Source of the DNA: Theropithecus gelada
Lineage: Eukaryota > Chordata > Mammalia > Primates > Cercopithecidae
DNA length: 64,000 nucleotides
Reading direction: 5' to 3'
Assembly (NCBI RefSeq): GCF_003255815.1
Contig: NC_037668.1
Coordinates: forward strand, 83,944,358-84,008,357
Part shown: one piece after another, positions 11,195 through 21,367 of the stretch
Layout: each line of letters starts with the position of its first letter
How positions within the stretch are numbered: position 1 is the stretch's first letter
The notes under the pieces: model-generated
Seen by the model: the letters and a program-made list of their open reading frames with translations, nothing else
Database searches by the model: none
Told to the model about the DNA's origin: nothing
Program-made: the position numbers and the translations under genes

Positions 11195-11505
11195 CTGTTC
11201 ATGCTAGCCCAGTTCATCTCAGACTTGCGAACTTCAAGTCCTCTTACCCAAGGCTTTCTTTCCTTTTAAAAACCCAGCTTGAATGCCACTTCCTCCAAGT
11301 AGGTTTCATTATCTTCTCCAGTTGATATTAATTTCCCCTACATATGTCACTGTCAGCTGCATACTTCTTTTAGAATCTTATATTATCACAATTGATACAG
11401 GTGCCTCAACTCCTTTATTTAACTACTTGACTTCTCTACTCTCTTATAGTAGGAACTATATAGGAATTTTGATTCTCCACAAGATAGTACCTTAAATGTA
11501 TTAGT
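11195..11505 (+). repeat. L2 LINE fragment
   Basis: 'ccttttaaaaacccagcttgaatgccacttcctccaagtagg' degenerates the L2 line 'cagctcaaatgtcacctcctc'. It is followed by the weaker 'tatagtaggaactata' region that normally carries 'tgtaagctccatgagggc'. Confidence 0.7.
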
Positions 11506-11579
11506 TAAATACACTCCCTCCAAATTAATATTGTCATTGTAATGTCTATAATTAAGCATTTATTTGAAGTAAATATTTT

Positions 11580-11765
11580 TCACACATTATTACTATTTGT
11601 GATAACAACCCTGCAGGATATTTTCATCATTCTCTTTGCTCATATGATAAAGCCAAGACTAAGTCAGTTTAATAAGTTTTCCAAGGTCACTCAGCCAATA
11701 GGTCAATAAAGTAAAAGAGCAAGGGCTTAAACTTTATACTTCCAATGTCCTTTGACCTTGGTATT
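11580..11765 (-). repeat. MIR
   Basis: Antisense MIR: 'aacaaccctgcaggatatt', 'ttccaaggtcactcagccaatagg' and a pyrimidine-rich terminus 'cttccaatgtccttt'. Confidence 0.75.
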
Positions 11766-11895
11766 ATAGTTTGACAATACTGAAACATAAACTGGATAAG
11801 TGAGTTTGCATACAGTAATCAAAGTCTTTGAACTTTAACCTTTCACATCCTTACCATCTGGGACAAAATTGTAATGAGAATTATTATAATTTTGA

Positions 11896-12184
11896 CACTT
11901 GTAATCCCAGCACTTTGGGAGGCTGAAGTGGGAGAATCACTTGAGCTCAGGAATTTGAGACCAGCTTGGGCAACCTAGTGAGACTCCATCTCTACAAATA
12001 ATAATTTTAAAAAATAGCCGGGCATGCTGGTACATGCCTGTAGTCCCAGTTACTTGGTAGGCTGAGGTAGAATGATGGCTTGAGCCAGGGAGATTGAGGC
12101 TACCACGAGCTATGATTGCATCACTGCACTCCAGCCTGGGCAACAGAGTGAGATCCTGTTTCAAAACAAACAAACAAATAAGTA
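11896..12184 (+). mobile_element. AluJ element, 5'-truncated
   Basis: Starts inside the left monomer ('cacttgtaatcccagcac'). It has J-type features such as 'tgagctcaggaatttgagacc' and 'gagctatgattgcatcactgc', an A-rich linker at 12000-12014, and an (AAAC)n-like tail. Its divergence is the highest of the dimeric Alus here. Confidence 0.92.
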
Positions 12185-12214
12185 ATTGGCATGGAATCCT
12201 TGTACAAAAGCCAT

Positions 12215-12465
12215 TCATGTTGAGAAACAGTATAGTATACTACTTGTGAATAGAAATTCTGGAGTCATACTGCCTTGGATTGAAGGCTGGCCACGCCACT
12301 TGCCACCTGAGTATCCTCACAAAATTAATTAACTTCTTTGTGTCTCATTTCTTTATTTGTAAAATGGGCAACACTTTCATCCCTGCTTCCAAAGGTTTAT
12401 TGTGATAATTAAATGAGCTATACGAATAAGGCACTTAAAAATGTGCTCAAAAAGTTTAGTTTTGT
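12215..12465 (+). repeat. MIR, nearly full length
   Basis: Sense MIR from 'acagtatagtatactacttg' through 'attctggagtcatactgccttgg', 'ctcatttctttatttgtaaaatggg' and 'tgataattaaatgagctata' to 'aaggcacttaaaaatgtgctc'. It is one of the best preserved MIRs in the window. Confidence 0.9.
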
Positions 12466-13115
12466 TGTTGTTATTATTACTGGGCCATTTGGCCTGTAGG
12501 TAGGATCCAAACTGCAGATTATTTTAACTGCAATTGTTTCATATGCTATATTTTTAACCAGCGATGTAGTGCCAACATTTAAAATTTTGCAGATTATACA
12601 CACACAAAATTCTAGATTCTCAGCTTCTTTTGGGAAATCAGAAAGTCTAGCAACTCTTTGAACCTATTCCTACCTGGCCACAATTCACTGGGACTAAGTA
12701 ACGGCATTCCCCATTTAAAAAGGGCACGTGCTTCCCAGTGCATCATCCGTGCCCAGATTTCCTGTTGCCGTATGCTCAGCCACTTCTTTTATTTTTGTGC
12801 TTTTGAACTAATGATCTCTGTGTTATGCCTTTACTTAGACTGTTTTGAACTTTTATCTAATCTACCATATGCTTCAATGAGTTGAGTTATCAATTTTTCC
12901 AGTCCAAACACAATTTTAAGCATCAAACTAGCAGTGCATTTATATTAACTAGCTGATAGGAAAATGAATATTGAATAGATATAGTTGATGATGAGGAAAA
13001 AGAAAAACCCAACAGCAGATATAGTGCCTTATCACAGTAAAACACCACATTGAAAATAAAATTCAAAATGTAGTATCTCAAAGTAATACCGTGTTACACA
13101 AATGCTTGCTTATAA
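12466..13115. other. No recognised feature
   Basis: AT-rich unique-looking sequence. No repeat or gene signature is visible. Confidence 0.45.
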
Positions 13116-13396
13116 GGATGATCCTGCCCCCTGCCACCCACTTTAAGGCCTTACTCAAATATCACACCTCCTTATTAGATATTTTAAAATATCTCAATCA
13201 TACTCAGAAGAAATTTCTTACTTGTACATCTCACAAAGCACAATTTGAGAAATTCTGTTCTACTTCTTGTCTCAACCGCCACACAATTATAAATCTCTGG
13301 AGCACAGGAACACTATAGAATTTGCTTGTATGCCCTTTAGGGTGAAGCAAAGTGCCTTGTAGTTATTTGATTAGTTTATGTTTGAATAAATTCTAT
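13116..13396 (+). repeat. L2 LINE fragment
   Basis: 'ttaaggccttactcaaatatcacacctcc' matches the L2 'aaggccc..ctcaaatgtcacctcc' line. The 3' end 'aagtgccttgtagttatttgattagtttatgtttgaataaat' degenerates the L2 tail 'cacatagtaggtgctcaataaa'. Confidence 0.65.
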
Positions 13397-13919
13397 TAAG
13401 ATAATTTAAAAGTTCCAGCAAAGCCAACTTAAAAGGAGTCTATATGGCTGATCGCTGTTCTTGCTACGTTTTATGCAAGTAAGCAGACCAGGTATAAAGA
13501 GATTAAAATTTATTTTGAAAATAAATTAGTCCTATTATAATTTATTCTTGGTAAAAGTAGAGAAACTACAGGAGAAAAAAATTTAGATTCTAGCCCTAAC
13601 CATTGTTTTAAGTTTTTATTATTTGCCTACAATTTGGGCTAAATCCTGAATCCTTGCCTGGCTATAAGAAGTCTCTCTAAAAGAGAGCTGGGTTTTAATT
13701 TTCCTCATACTCCTTAATGGATGACACACAAATTCTTTTCTGACCATAATCATGGGTGTATTATAGTTCTACTATTCAAATTATTAATGTCATGTATCTC
13801 TCATTGTTTCATTTTGGAGAAAACCGAAATCATGGTACTAGAGGACTAGAGATGATTCAGCAAAACCTGTGAATCTCCTCCAAACCCACTGAGCCTGGAT
13901 CAGTTTCTGTTTTCAATAC
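13397..13919. other. No recognised feature
   Basis: AT-rich unique-looking sequence with scattered short open frames and no repeat signature that I can name. Confidence 0.45.
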
Positions 13920-14350
13920 CAAGCACCCTCCCTCAAGGCCGAGGGACCATTGCGAAACAGAAGGGTGCATGAGATTGTAAGAGCGAGATTAGGGAGGTAG
14001 AATGTGGAGGCTGAAGCAACTCCATCTTGAAAGCTAATCCACCAGATTGGCTTCTTATCAGCGGCTGTTCCAAGAAGGCCTCTGAAATTTCCAGTTTATC
14101 TATTTCTTCTTGTGTAAGAGCAAGCATTTACCTTAACTCCTGCCCTTAGGTCAAACAACCTTGATGTTATCATACATACTTCAATTGTCCTACACATCCT
14201 TTCTGAACCAGCCCTCCCTTATGGAACATAAGCTCTGTGTCTGAGAGAGTAATTGCACAGGGATCCAACATCGTGTCTTGCTGCTGCCCAAGACACAGAC
14301 ATAGCTTCTGTTCATAAGTTCCCATTAAATGTTTCTGAGAAAAAAAAAAT
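13920..14350 (+). mobile_element. Possible ERV1-like (MER4-group) LTR
   Basis: The order 'gctgaagcaactccatcttgaaa', 'cttatcagcggctgttcca', 'ttcttcttgtgtaagagcaagc', 'cataagttcccattaaatg' resembles class I primate LTRs as I recall them. ATTAAA at 14325-14330 could be the polyadenylation signal, followed by an A-run from 14339. I see no target duplication, so a retrotransposed transcript with a poly(A) tail is the alternative. Confidence 0.45.
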
Positions 14351-14624
14351 GTATGAAGAGAATTTAGAGCCATCTAGTTCCTACACTGCTTAGGCAGAAG
14401 GTGTAAAATATAACTTTTCACAAATATTTCAATGAAAAACAAAATGCTTTTTAAAAGTGTTGGGCACATTAGTGAGTCAGTTCCCATTAGAAAAAAAAAT
14501 GTGTTTATGTTACTTTGACTTTGAAACCAAAGTTGGCTTCCACTTTGTTTTTGGATGGCATAAGAGTTGCTTAAATTCTAAATCAATTTTCTCATTGTTA
14601 AAATGAGCATTTATGTTTATCATC

Positions 14625-14850
14625 ATGTCTTGCCTTGGACCTCACCTCCTAAGAGAAGCCTTTCAGAACACCCAAGACTGGATTTAAGAGCTGTCCTATG
14701 CGCTCCCATAGACTTCGTTTGCCATACTACCTAGAAATTGCCAAGACTGTAACTTCTATGAAGGTAAAGATGATGATCTATTTATCATGTGATCCCGCAA
14801 GCAAATTAAATGCTCAGAAAATATTTATTGACAGAAAAAAATGGATGAGC
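14625..14850 (+). repeat. L2 LINE 3' end
   Basis: 'cttggacctcacctcctaagagaagcctttcagaacaccc', 'ctgtaacttctatgaaggtaaagatg' and 'tgctcagaaaatatttattgaca' follow the L2 3' order. It is divergent. Confidence 0.7.
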
Positions 14851-16245
14851 AAATCCACAACTACATGAGTATACTTCCAAGATGGTTGTAAGAACCCAAA
14901 ACTATTTGTAAAGAACCAACAAATTTAAGTTGTTATCATTGTTATAAGCAACATTGAATATGGGGTGGCTGAGCTGAGAAATCTGCTTTGGCCATAACTG
15001 GGGCCTGTTGCTCCCATCTGTCGCTGTGCTGGCCCTGGCTCCTTTTCCCATTACACCCCATGGAGCTTTCCTGAAACTGACCCCATGCAGGCAGGGCTGG
15101 AGGGCTGTTTTCCAGCCTCACCAACCTAATTGTTCCTCATTTCCTGCCCATAAATGGTACAAGGTGTGGAGTTGCACCTCCCAGTGTCCCAATTTCAATC
15201 ATTTGTCTACATGAATCGACACTAATGGCTTTTACAAATGTAAGTCTTTAAGCTCCCGTAAGTTACATGTGTTTGAGGAGGCCATTGAAAGAAGGCAAAC
15301 TCACTGTTCCTATAGCTTCCAGGGAAATGTTCTCCAAATATCCTGAAAGCAGGGGCAGGGCCCAGCATTCCAAAACCCTGTGCCTTTGCTCAGCAATCTC
15401 TCAAGAGATTGGGTTGTTATTATTAATAAAGTGTGACTTTTTCCAAATGAAAGAACAAAGCCCTGCGTGTAACCAACTGCATGGAAAAGACAGGCTCAAT
15501 GACATCTGAATTACATCAGTTTATTTAACATCAAAAATTGTGTGTGTTTAACTTATTTATTTTTAATTTTTAAAAAATGTAACAGCATTAGGTAAGATTT
15601 TCAAAATAGTTTTGTCCTTGAGCCCAAGACTAGAATATTGTAGTTATTAGCATCTTGGAAGAGTCACTATCAGTCTTTTTTTTGTAGTTATTGCATTCTA
15701 TGTAATACAGTTTGTCTTCTCTTTTTTCATTTAATGTCATACCATAAATATATTTTTGGTAATAATTGTAGCCTTAGGAACTAGTATTATTTATTTTTGT
15801 GCATATAGTCCAATCTCCTTAACCATTCCCTATTATTAATCATTTAAATATAAGACCAATATTTTAAAAAAACACACTAATTTAGGAAGTAAGCAACAGA
15901 CTAGGAAAAAGACTCACAGCAAATGCGAGCAATTACTCACCCACTTTGGCATTAACCATTTCATAGACATCCTCAGCGCTTTAGGAAAAACCCTAAATGT
16001 CATTATTCTGAGAACCAGGAATGGGAAGGCAAACATCTGGTGATAGCAATAGACAACAAGAAAGAATTCAAGAAAAACACACTTTTCAAAACTATAAGTG
16101 CAATAATAAATATGAATAATTGAATTTTCCATAATTAAAAGGCAGTTTCCAAAACAAATAAAAACCAAATGATATATTAGATATATTATTTACTGAAAAT
16201 AGTATTGTTAGATCAATTACCTGATGCAACCACAGACTCCAAAGC
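14851..16245. other. No recognised feature
   Basis: Two parts: a less AT-rich stretch at about 14950-15500 with no repeat signature, and a strongly AT-rich stretch at about 15530-16200. I cannot tell whether 14950-15500 is conserved. It has no open frame with recognisable protein similarity. Confidence 0.45.
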
Positions 16246-16560
16246 TACATTGTCCTAGGATAGATTCCCCCAAAAGCAGCCACTAAGACAAGGTTTGTGC
16301 GCAGATAGTTCATTCAGGAAGTGATTTCTGGAAGCAGGTGTGAAGAGCAGGGCAAATGTAACGCAGAGAGAAAACCAATATGAGGATGCATGATTGAGTG
16401 GGTCACCACTGTGGCAGAGGGATGCTTGAGCCTATGAGGACTCCTAAGGAACCTTGTAGAATGCATCTCACAACTCTTCTCCCAGGGTGGTGAAAGGAGG
16501 AAGAACTTATTCATTGGCTCTCAATTCCACTGGCCAAGGGTAACCCCATGGGAATTAATG
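16246..16560. repeat. Old interspersed repeat, copy A
   Basis: 'agattcccccaaaagcagcc', 'agacaaggtttgtgcgcagatagttcattcagg' and 'gtcaccactgtggcaga...gatgctt' recur in the same order at 17318-17560. I read both as copies of one old repeat of LTR-like character, but I cannot name the family. Confidence 0.5.
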
Positions 16561-17317
16561 CATTCACACTTGGACATTTCCTGGCTTTGTTGGTTAAAAT
16601 AACACTGTGCTGAGAAGGTTTGAAGTGGTTCATAAAAGGCATCTAATATGGTCCATCCTTAGCCACACTCAGACTGCTTGTGCTTTTCATTAAGATCACC
16701 TCCTCCAAGGAGGTGCCTAGCTGCTGTTCTACAAGGGAAGTAAGTTAGATGTCACAGCCACAGCTGTCCCAAGCCTTCATTAGCATTCATCTCCCTCCTC
16801 CAACACCCTCTAGAGAATTCCCTCACTCCTAGCCAATACTTCAGCTGGCCTAGGCTGCTTTCCTGGTGGATGCCTCAGAATTTCATCCCTAAAAGACCCT
16901 GAGCCCTTGGCTGCTTTGTGTGCATGGTTGCTTCAGTCGCCTGTTCATTATTATGACCATGCAAGGAAATATCAGGAATTATTCTATTGATTCCACTAAG
17001 TTCCAGACATACTCAACCTTGCCTCTATTTTATGGTATCAACCCTAACTCCTCTTCATATTCAGGGTCCATTATCCCCACCAGTCCAGCAACTCCCCCTT
17101 TTTTTTTTTTTTTAACCATTGGTACAATGATGAGGAGCCCAGATGATCAGGTAGAAACACAGTTTGAAGTTTAGTGGATACCTTACTGTGTCTCCTGATA
17201 TAAGTGTCCCCAGCTTGGGAACTGGGACTTTTAATCCAGCAGACTCTAACAATCAAGCCTCAAGAAACTTATCCTGAAGGTCTGCATTCTAGGACCTCTC
17301 ATGTAACCAGTTATCTT
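16561..17317. other. No recognised feature; T-tract
   Basis: The sequence between the two copies of the old repeat. It has a T-tract at 17099-17113 and no coding signature. If the flanking copies are LTRs, this could be internal retroelement sequence, but I cannot show it. Confidence 0.4.
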
Positions 17318-17560
17318 AACATGCATTTCCCCAAAGGCAGAATCTGAGACAAAGTCTTGTATGCAGGTAGTTTACATAGAAAGTGAATCTAGGATAGAGG
17401 GATGAGGAACAGGAGAAAAACAAAGATAAAAAGCCAGCAGAAGGAAATATTTTTGATTGGGCCACTGTTATGGTAGACAGGTGCTTAATAAATGCATTTT
17501 GAAACTTTCACCCCAGGAGTCAAAGGGAAAAGTATTTATATCAATGTGTGATTGAATTTT
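17318..17560. repeat. Old interspersed repeat, copy B
   Basis: 'gcatttccccaaaggcagaatctgagacaaag', 'gtatgcaggtagtttacatagaaagtga' and 'ggccactgttatggtagacaggtgctt' align in order with 16246-16560. Same orientation, about 1.07 kb apart. Confidence 0.5.
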
Positions 17561-18290
17561 TCATTTGCATAAAGTTAAGTGATTAATCATTGCCAAAATT
17601 CTCTTTCTTTAAAACCCTGCATTTCCAACATGCAGTGCAGGCTAATTTTATTTTATTGTTCAGGTAAAGACATTTCCCTGTATCAGATGTCATTTTCTAT
17701 TTTTCTTGCCCCAAATTTCTAAATTATTCTGCCTTGAAACTCCAGTATTGAATTTCTCTTAAGTTCCAGGACTTCAACAGTCTTCCTCTTTGTTTAGTGT
17801 AACTTCCGGTCTTCCAGTGGTTCACATGGTGTCCCCATTTCCAAAGGGGCTCTGCTTACCCTTCCTTTTACTGCCCACATCCCCCCACCCCGCCATGCAT
17901 TATGGATCGATGTCACGCTTCACCATCCCCATCAACCCATTAGAACAGAACTTATTGTGATAATAAAAATCTTTGCCAAAAATTCCTGGCTATGATCACA
18001 TTGAGCCCTGAAAGAGCACGTTTTATTTTTCAGATAGATTCAAACAAGTGGTAACTTCAAGTGGGTTTTAACTTCTTCCTTTTAAAGGATTTTTGGCTGA
18101 AGTCAGCATGGAAGACAGTCAGAAGACACAAGTTCAGCCTGTGCTGCTTACATGATGTGGGACTTGCAGGAAACTGAATCTAAAAAGAAGTAACATTTGC
18201 CTGTCTGTATGTGAATGTGATAGTCACATGGCCTGTTCTATCTGCACAGGCACGCACACACAAACACAGAAAGAGAGAGAGATTGAATCT
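17561..18290. other. No recognised feature
   Basis: Unique-looking sequence with short A/T tracts and a CA/GA-rich patch at 18250-18285. No repeat family or open frame is recognised. Confidence 0.4.
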
Positions 18291-18297
18291 CTGGTGT

Positions 18298-18446
18298 TTC
18301 CTCCTCTTCTTACAAGGACATCAGACTAGGACCCCACCCTATGACCTCATTTAACCTTAATAGACTTCCTAAAGGCCCCATATCCAAATATATATTAAGG
18401 CTTCAACATATATATTTTGGGGAACACAAATCAGTCTATAACACCT
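18298..18446 (-). repeat. MLT1 (MaLR) LTR fragment
   Basis: Antisense start of an MLT1-type LTR: 'cttcttacaaggacatcag', 'accccaccctatgacctcatttaacctta', 'aaggccccatatccaaata', 'aaggcttcaacatatatattttgggg' and 'cagtctataaca'. Confidence 0.7.
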
Positions 18447-18642
18447 CCTTAACTTACAGCATAAATAATCAAAGTGGAAAAAAAGAGACCTTTCTTTCTT
18501 CAGATTCATTCATAGGAAAGAACCCTCCAATCCATTCTTTAAAAGAGAGTTCCCCATGTCCCTGCAGTTCACAGTCCTAACTCCACGTCCACCTCCACTT
18601 AAATCATCTCACCCAGGAAAGTCACTTGGCTGATGCTTTTCT

Positions 18643-19745
18643 TTCTTTCTTTTCTTTTCTTTTTTTTTAATCTTAAAATTTTACTTTAACTCCCGGGATT
18701 TATGTGCAGAAGTGCAGGTTTGTTACATAGGTATACATGAGCCATGGTGGTTTGCTACACCTATCAACCCATCACCTACGTTTTAAGCCCCATATGCATT
18801 AGGTGTTTGTCCTAATGCTCTCCCTCCCCCTGCCCTCAACCCCCTGACAGTTCCCGATGTGTTGTTCCCCTCCCTGTGTCCATGTGTTCTCTGTTCTCAT
18901 TGTTCAACTCCCACTTGACCTAATTAAACAAAAGAGCTTCTGCACAGCAAAAGAAACCATCATCAGAGTGAACAGACGACCTACAGAATGGGAGAAAATT
19001 TTTGCAACCTACCTATCTGACAAAAGTCTAATATGCAGAATCTACAAGGACCTTATGCAAATTTACGAGAAAAAAAACCCCAAAAAACCCTATCACAAAG
19101 TGGGCAAAGGATATGAACAGATACCTCTCAAATGAAGACATTTCTGTGGCCAAGAAACATGAAAAAAAGCTCGACATCACTGGTCATTAGAGAAATGCAA
19201 GTCAAAATTATAATGAGATACCATCTCACGCCAGTCAGAATGGTGATTATTAAAAAGTCAGGAAACAGTAGATGCTGGCGAGGTTGTGGAGAAATAGGAA
19301 CTCTTTTAAACTGTTGGTGGGAATGTAAATTACTTCACCTATTATGAAAGACAGCATGGCAACTCCTCAAGGATCTTTTGACCCAGAATATACCATTTGA
19401 AATACCAGAAATACCATTTGACCCAGCAATCCCATTACTGGGTATATACCCAAAGGAATATAAATCATTCTACTATAATGACACATGTACATTTATGTTT
19501 ATTGCAGCACTATTTACAATAATAAAGACACGGAACCAACCCAAATGCCCATCAATGATAGATTAGATAAAGAAAATGTGGTACATATACACCATGGCAT
19601 ACTATGCAGCAATAAAAAAGAATGAGATCATGTCCTTTTCAGGGACATGGATGAAGCTGGAAGCCTCATCCTCAGCAAACTAACACAGGAACAGAAAACC
19701 AAACACTGCATGTTCTCACTCTGGGAGTTGAGCAATGAGAACACA
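18643..19745 (-). mobile_element. 5'-inverted (twin-primed) L1 insertion
   Basis: 18643-18916 is the antisense L1 3' end (oligo-T at 18661-18669, 'aggtttgttacataggtatacatg'). 18917-19745 is sense L1 ORF2 3' region ('gagcttctgcacagcaaaagaaa' to 'gagttgagcaatgagaacacatgg'). The two parts meet head to head at ~18916/18917 and share about 36 bp of L1 sequence around 'gggagttgarcaatgagaac'. A 16-bp target duplication flanks the whole: TGGCTGATGCTTTTCT (18627-18642) and TGGCTGTTGCTTTTCT (19746-19761), with one mismatch. This is the standard signature of twin priming. Confidence 0.92.
18917..19620 (+). pseudogene. L1 ORF2 C-terminal remnant
   Basis: Translation of the inverted part gives broken ORF2p C-terminus text: 'MRYHLTPVRMVIIKKSGN' at about 19212-19265, then a Cys-rich 'RCWRGCGEIGTLLNCWWEC' segment, then 'FDPAIPLLGIYPKEYKSF' in another frame. 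Stops and frame changes break it. There is no reverse-transcriptase core, so it cannot act. Confidence 0.85.
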
Positions 19746-19889
19746 TGGCTGTTGCTTTTCTAGGATTTCCTGTCGCAGACCTCCTGCCTTCTTCACCTCT
19801 GAGGACAAGTTACAGAGCACATTGTATATGCCTCAGTCCAGGCGCATAAGCATACTCTTCTGCCACTCTTTCTTTAAGTTTCTGAATCT

Positions 19890-19990
19890 GCCTCTATATC
19901 TTGTTTCTAGTTCTAGGTTTTCCTCTCCCAGGCTCCTCTTCTCTCTTCTTCCCCCTTTTCTCCTCTCTTCACTCTCTCTTTCTTAGGTGT
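19890..19990. repeat. CT-rich low-complexity tract
   Basis: Pyrimidine-rich run, e.g. 'ctctcttcttcccccttttctcc' and 'ttcactctctctttctt'. A second, longer CT-rich stretch lies at 20555-20780, just beyond the young Alu. Confidence 0.7.
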
Positions 19991-20130
19991 CAGTATACCA
20001 CAAAAATCCTGAAAATACAAAGAAAATAGTGTGTTCATTTGAGCTTTTTAAATTAACAGTTGACCTAATGTTTTAAATATGGAGTTACTTCATCTGAAAA
20101 GGTATCTGAGGTTAAAGAAAAGTAGATTGA

Positions 20131-20413
20131 GCGGCCGGGCGCGGTGGCTCAAGCCTGTAATCCCAGCACTTTGGGAGGCCGAGACGGGCGGATCACGAGG
20201 TCAGGAGATCGAGACCATCCTGGTTAATACGGTGAAACCCCGTCTCTACTAAAAAGTACAAAAAACTAGCCGGGCGAGGTGGCGGGCGCCTGTATTCCCA
20301 GCTACTTGGGAGGCTGAGGCAGGAGAATGGCGTGAACCCGGGAGGCGGAGCTTGCAGTGAGCTGAGATCCGGCCACTGCACTCCAGCCTGGGCTACAGAG
20401 CGAGACTCCGTCT

Positions 20414-20460
<47 letters not shown>
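20131..20460 (+). mobile_element. Young AluY, Old World monkey type (AluY-R-like)
   Basis: Full-length Alu with about 45 A at the 3' end (from 20415) and a perfect 17-bp target duplication AAAGAAAAGTAGATTGA (20114-20130 and ending at 20476). It differs little from consensus. The variants 'ggctcaagcctgtaatccc', 'caaaaaactagccgggcgagg' and 'gagatccggccactgc' are those I associate with cercopithecine AluY-R subfamilies. Human AluY reads 'gagatcgcgccactgc' at the last site. This is the main evidence for the host lineage. Confidence 0.95.
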
Positions 20461-20464
<4 letters not shown>

Positions 20465-20554
20465 AAAGTAGATTGAACATATTACTTGAAAATTTAACTA
20501 CTATGCTCTTTAAAAATCATCTTATTTTCCATCGTATGACTTTTGGACATCCTG

Positions 20555-20780
20555 AAGGCATCTCTGCCTTCACCTTTCCTCCGTTTTTCCTTGCTGCCTC
20601 GTCTTTTCTCCTCTGTCTTTGTATCTCGTCCTTACTACACTGCCTCTCTCTGCTCCCATCTCTAGTCTGTCACAGTCTCTTTCATCATCTCTCTTCTCAT
20701 TTCTCCATCACGATGCCTATTCTCCTCTCCCTAGCCCCCTCTCTCCATGTAGCTCCCTCTCTCCCACAGACCCCCTCCAT
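20555..20780. repeat. CT-rich low-complexity region
   Basis: Strongly pyrimidine-biased sequence made of short TC/CTC units. The open frames across it come from compositional bias, not coding. Confidence 0.65.
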
Positions 20781-21129
20781 CAGTGGCTCTATCTGGCTTT
20801 ATAATTTTAGTATAGCATTTTTGGCACAAGATCTTTTCCAATTTCCTGATGTAATAACAATGAGGCTTAGAGGAGAGTATGTGAAAAGTCTCCTGTGGAT
20901 GGACATGGTGCCAAAAGAGCTCTCTCACTGATAGGGCTCAATAAATTGAGCCTTCTCATCATGGTCTTTAAATGGAGTAGTGTGTGTCTAGGCTGGTCAT
21001 GTGGACCCAATTCCCAGCCAGATGGGAGACACATTGACTGAAGACAGCCTGGGTCCTGCAAAGGGCTCTCAACCAAAGTTGAGAGCTGCATGAGAAGACC
21101 CCTCCGTCATTCAAGAATGTGTGTCTCCA

Positions 21130-21240
21130 AAAAGTCACTTGACCTCACTGGGTTTTAGTTTCTACAACTCTAAAACAAGGGAATTAGACTCATAGTGTTG
21201 AGGAGCCTCTGGTTTTGCCTTTATAACTCTATGATTCCCC
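21130..21240 (+). repeat. MIR fragment
   Basis: Sense MIR core: 'agtcacttgacctcactgggttttagtttctacaactctaaaacaaggg', then a degenerate 3' part. Confidence 0.55.
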
Positions 21241-21254
21241 TTCATATACTGCAA

Positions 21255-21367
21255 CTACATACATATGTGTGTGCCTGCTAAATATAGGTGCCAATTTTAT
21301 GTGGATAAAACACACAAATATATGTGTGTGTGTACCTATGTAAAGCACATACATGCATACACATACA
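21255..21367. repeat. Degenerate TG/CA and ATAC-rich simple repeat
   Basis: Contains 'acatacatatgtgtgtgc', 'atatatgtgtgtgtgtacc' and 'acatacatgcatacacatacatgg'. It directly adjoins the MaLR element that follows. Confidence 0.75.

Noticed and set aside
14325..14350. ATTAAA followed by an A-run, as in a processed pseudogene
   Set aside because: The upstream text fits an ERV1-like LTR better and I could not find flanking target duplications. It is kept only as a low-confidence LTR.
20193..20480. Phe- and Lys-rich open frames on both strands
   Set aside because: They are translations of the AluY and its poly(A)/poly(T).
20332..20931. 199-codon plus-strand open frame
   Set aside because: It begins in Alu sequence, reads through the poly(A) as poly-Lys, then through a CT-rich low-complexity region.
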